Origin: Achromobacter pestifer
GTDB taxonomy: Bacteria > Pseudomonadota > Gammaproteobacteria > Burkholderiales > Burkholderiaceae_B
Length of the DNA: 64,000 nucleotides
Assembly (NCBI RefSeq): GCF_013267355.1
Contig: NZ_CP053985.1
Span: 2,170,001-2,234,000 of the forward strand
Direction of reading: 5' to 3'
Shown in pieces: positions 61,875-64,000 of this stretch. The notes under the pieces were generated by a model. It saw only the letters and a list, made by a program, of their open reading frames with translations. It did not search any database and was not told the DNA's origin. Made by a program: the position numbers and the translations under genes. Every line of letters begins with the position of its first letter. Position 1 is the first letter of the stretch.

Positions 61875-62259
61875 GCCCTGCCGCGCCGGCCTGAATCGCG
61901 ATCGATCTCCCGCGATTCAGCCTGGCGCAACCCCGCCACAACGCCCGCCGGCTTCCCGGCGCCCGTTGCGGCGGTTCTTCGGCGCCCAGTCCCTCACCCG
62001 GGCGCCATCGCGCCGCGCAGGCCTCCAGACGAGGCAGCGCGGCGCCCTCCCCCCCCTTCCTCTCCGCGTTTTCCCTAGCGCTGCGCTTGCCATTGCACAT
62101 TGACAGTGCGCGAAGCCCCTACCGATAATCGGCCCCTTGCCGTCGTGCCCGGCGCCAAAACCCCCTGAGCCCCTTCCAGGCGACGCTGCATGCGCGGCTG
62201 GCGCAGGCTGGTTTACACGCAGGCGCGATCCGGTTCGTTTTCCATCCGGAGTTGTCACC
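61875..62259. other. GC-rich intergenic stretch
   Basis: No supported gene in 385 bp. Short GC inverted repeats near 61905-61975 may end the small-protein transcript. The upstream region of the ABC binding-protein gene shows no clear promoter. Confidence 0.4.
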
Positions 62260-63873
62260 ATGAAGTTGCGCACCACCCTGGCCCTTGCGGCCGCCGCCAT
62301 TCCCCTGGCCGCCGCCCAAGCCCAGACGCTGAAGATCGGCCTGTCGGCCGAGCCCACCTCGGCAGATCCCCACTATCACAAGATGACGCAGAACGACGCG
62401 TTCTCCGCGCACGTCTACAGTTCCCTGGTGGGCCGCAGCGCCGACATGAAGCTGGTGCCCGCACTGGCCACGTCGTGGAAGAACCTGGATGACCTGACCT
62501 GGGAATTCAAGCTGCGCGACGACGTCAAGTTCTCCAACGGCAAGCCGTTCACGTCCGAAGACGTGCTGTTCACGATCTGCCGCACGCTGAACAACGAAAC
62601 CAACGTGTCGCAGTCCTACATGGACATGACCAAGCGCATCACCGACGTGCAGACGCCGGACGCGCACACGGTCATCATCAAGACCGGCGAACCCTTCCCC
62701 CTGATGCCCGCCGAACTGGCGCGCTCGCTGCCCATCGTCTGGAACGGCATCGTCGAGCACGGCAAGCTCACGTACGATCCCAAGAAGGGTTGCGGCGTGA
62801 CGGGCGCCTGGCCTACCGTGGTCGACTTCAACAATGGCCGCGACGCGATCGGCACCGGCCCCTACACCCTGAAGTCCTACGTCAAGGGCACCGGCATCGA
62901 GCTGGTCCGCAATGAAAACTACTGGGGTCCCAAGCCGTACTGGAAGGAAGTGAAGTTCGTGCCGGTGCCGTCCGCCGGCCCGCGCCTGACCGGCTTGCTG
63001 TCGGGCGACTTCGACGTGATCGAAAACCCCGCCGCGCGCGACCTGCCGCGCCTGAAGGACAACCCCAAATTCGGTTTCGTCGCCACCCCGTCGACCCGCC
63101 TGGTGTTCTTCCAGCCGGACATCGGCCGCAACCCCAGCCCCTTCGTCAAGAGCGCCGACGGCAAGAACCCGCTGCAAGACCTGCGCGTGCGCAAGGCGAT
63201 TTCGATGGCCATCGACCGCAAGACCATCACCGCCCGCATCATGGACGGCATGGCCACGCCCGCCTTCCAGTACATGCCCGACGGCATGTTCGGCGCGCTG
63301 CCCAAGGCGCCGGAAATCAAGTACGACCCCGAAGGCGCCAAGAAGCTGCTGGCCGAAGCCGGCTACCCGAACGGCTTTGAACTGACGCTGTCGTCGACCA
63401 ACGACCGCTACGTCAACGACGGCCAGGTGGCGCAAGCCGTGGCCCAGTACCTGGCCCGCGTCGGCATCAAGACCAATGTGGACGCCATGACGGCCTCCAT
63501 CTACTTCCCCAAGCGCGCCAAGCGCGAGTTCAGCTTCTCGATGGGCGGCTGGCCGGCGGAAACGGGTGAAGCCTCGGCGCTGTTCCAGCTGTGGGTGGCT
63601 TCCCTGGATTCCCCCAACAGCCTGGGCACCAGCAACTACGGCGGCTTCAGCAATGCCGACTTCGACAAGGTCTACAAGCAGGCCATCGTGACCGTCGACG
63701 CCCCCAAGCGCGAAAAGCTGCTGCAGGAATCCACCCAGATCGCGCTGGACAACGTGCCGCTGATCCCGCTGCACTTCGAAAGCAGCATCTGGGCCTTCCG
63801 CAAGGGCATCACCTACGAAGGCCGCCGCGACCAGTACACGCTGGCCACCTCGGTCACGCCCGAAAAGCAATGA
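62260..63873 (+). CDS. ABC transporter substrate-binding protein, family 5 (peptide/opine type)
   Basis: 537 residues from ATG 62260, with a GGAG site 9 bp upstream; the frame is open upstream to 62137 but the signal peptide (MKLRTTLALAAAAIPLAAAQA) starts here. DppA/OppA-like landmarks: LSAEPTSADPHYHKMTQNDAFSAHVYSSLV, DLTWEFKLRDDVKFSNGKPFTSEDVLFT, IGTGPYTLKSYVKGTGIELVRNENYWGPKP and LRVRKAISMAIDRKTI. Its permease and ATPase genes would lie to the right of the window. Confidence 0.93.
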   Translation: MKLRTTLALAAAAIPLAAAQAQTLKIGLSAEPTSADPHYHKMTQNDAFSAHVYSSLVGRSADMKLVPALATSWKNLDDLTWEFKLRDDVKFSNGKPFTSEDVLFTICRTLNNETNVSQSYMDMTKRITDVQTPDAHTVIIKTGEPFPLMPAELARSLPIVWNGIVEHGKLTYDPKKGCGVTGAWPTVVDFNNGRDAIGTGPYTLKSYVKGTGIELVRNENYWGPKPYWKEVKFVPVPSAGPRLTGLLSGDFDVIENPAARDLPRLKDNPKFGFVATPSTRLVFFQPDIGRNPSPFVKSADGKNPLQDLRVRKAISMAIDRKTITARIMDGMATPAFQYMPDGMFGALPKAPEIKYDPEGAKKLLAEAGYPNGFELTLSSTNDRYVNDGQVAQAVAQYLARVGIKTNVDAMTASIYFPKRAKREFSFSMGGWPAETGEASALFQLWVASLDSPNSLGTSNYGGFSNADFDKVYKQAIVTVDAPKREKLLQESTQIALDNVPLIPLHFESSIWAFRKGITYEGRRDQYTLATSVTPEKQ

Positions 63874-63892
63874 TCAGGTCCGCCTGAACGAG

Positions 63893-63924
63893 AAAACGGC
63901 TGCCTCGCGCAGCCGTTTTTTTTT
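63893..63924 (+). terminator. Rho-independent terminator
   Basis: Stem AAAACGGCTGC/GCAGCCGTTTT (loop CTCGC) followed by a T-run, 20 bp after the binding-protein stop. A transporter operon continuing to the right would have to read through it. Confidence 0.92.
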
Positions 63925-64000
63925 GCCATTGGGCCTTTCCAGGCTACACGGCTGGCCGGCCTTGCAACGCGTTGTCCAATTCACTGGACAGCAGCTCGAC

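Noticed and set aside
62119..63870. 583-residue minus-strand open frame
   Set aside because: Antisense of the ABC binding-protein gene; composition typical of antisense frames.

Overview
The right third of the window (about 43.0-64 kb) is GC-rich chromosome of a betaproteobacterium of the Alcaligenaceae (Achromobacter/Bordetella type). The signs are several Bug-type solute-binding proteins, a two-haem cytochrome c, and a beta-oxidation style gene set. The left two thirds (1-42.9 kb) is a mosaic accessory region. It ends at a tRNA-Arg(CCG) gene (42973-43047, minus) with a tyrosine integrase and a small excisionase-like gene beside it, the usual layout of an island or ICE inserted at a tRNA 3' end. 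The far end of the island is not in the window.

Region 1, 1-18.5 kb: two direct copies of a 740-bp unit, each encoding a 208-residue catalytic-domain-only tyrosine recombinase, bracket about 17 kb of metabolic genes. These are four secreted DUF1254/DUF1214 proteins, two predicted outer-membrane barrel proteins, a gamma-glutamyltransferase / SdaC-like permease / diaminopropionate ammonia-lyase cluster with a divergent Lrp regulator, a LysE exporter, and an OsmC remnant.

Region 2, 18.8-23.5 kb: a complete type II (Cap2/Cap3) CBASS antiphage system with a patatin phospholipase effector. The effector gene converges on the synthase-Cap2-Cap3 operon instead of heading it.

Region 3, 23.5-42.9 kb: plasmid/ICE-like backbone with many scars. 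It holds a helically phased array of ten 10-11 bp repeats (24061-24168), a GC-rich hairpin cluster, an IS3-family element inserted in the loop of a terminator palindrome, toxin-antitoxin genes, a large ParB, small plasmid-type ORFs and a truncated DNA methyltransferase. Then come an imported LysE/Lrp/GGDEF block, three copies of a DnaA-box-like repeat, a VbhA/Fic pair in which Fic carries a KfrB-like tail, an H-NS-like protein, and a KorB-like ParB with two KorB-type operators. The KorB and DUF1173 genes are both 5'-truncated and fused head to head.

Region 4, 43.3-64 kb: cytochrome c; a Bug/AhpD-like/SDR/SDR cluster with divergent LysR; IclR; a CobW GTPase with a hydantoinase-type amidohydrolase and a second Bug protein; an acyl-CoA catabolic cluster (3-hydroxyacyl-CoA dehydrogenase, CoA-transferase, acyl-CoA dehydrogenase, TetR; divergent nitronate monooxygenase and enoyl-CoA hydratase); a second enoyl-CoA hydratase; NAD(P)H-hydrate dehydratase; a small regulated protein; and a family 5 ABC substrate-binding protein. 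All functions are inferred from reading translations; no database search was run.
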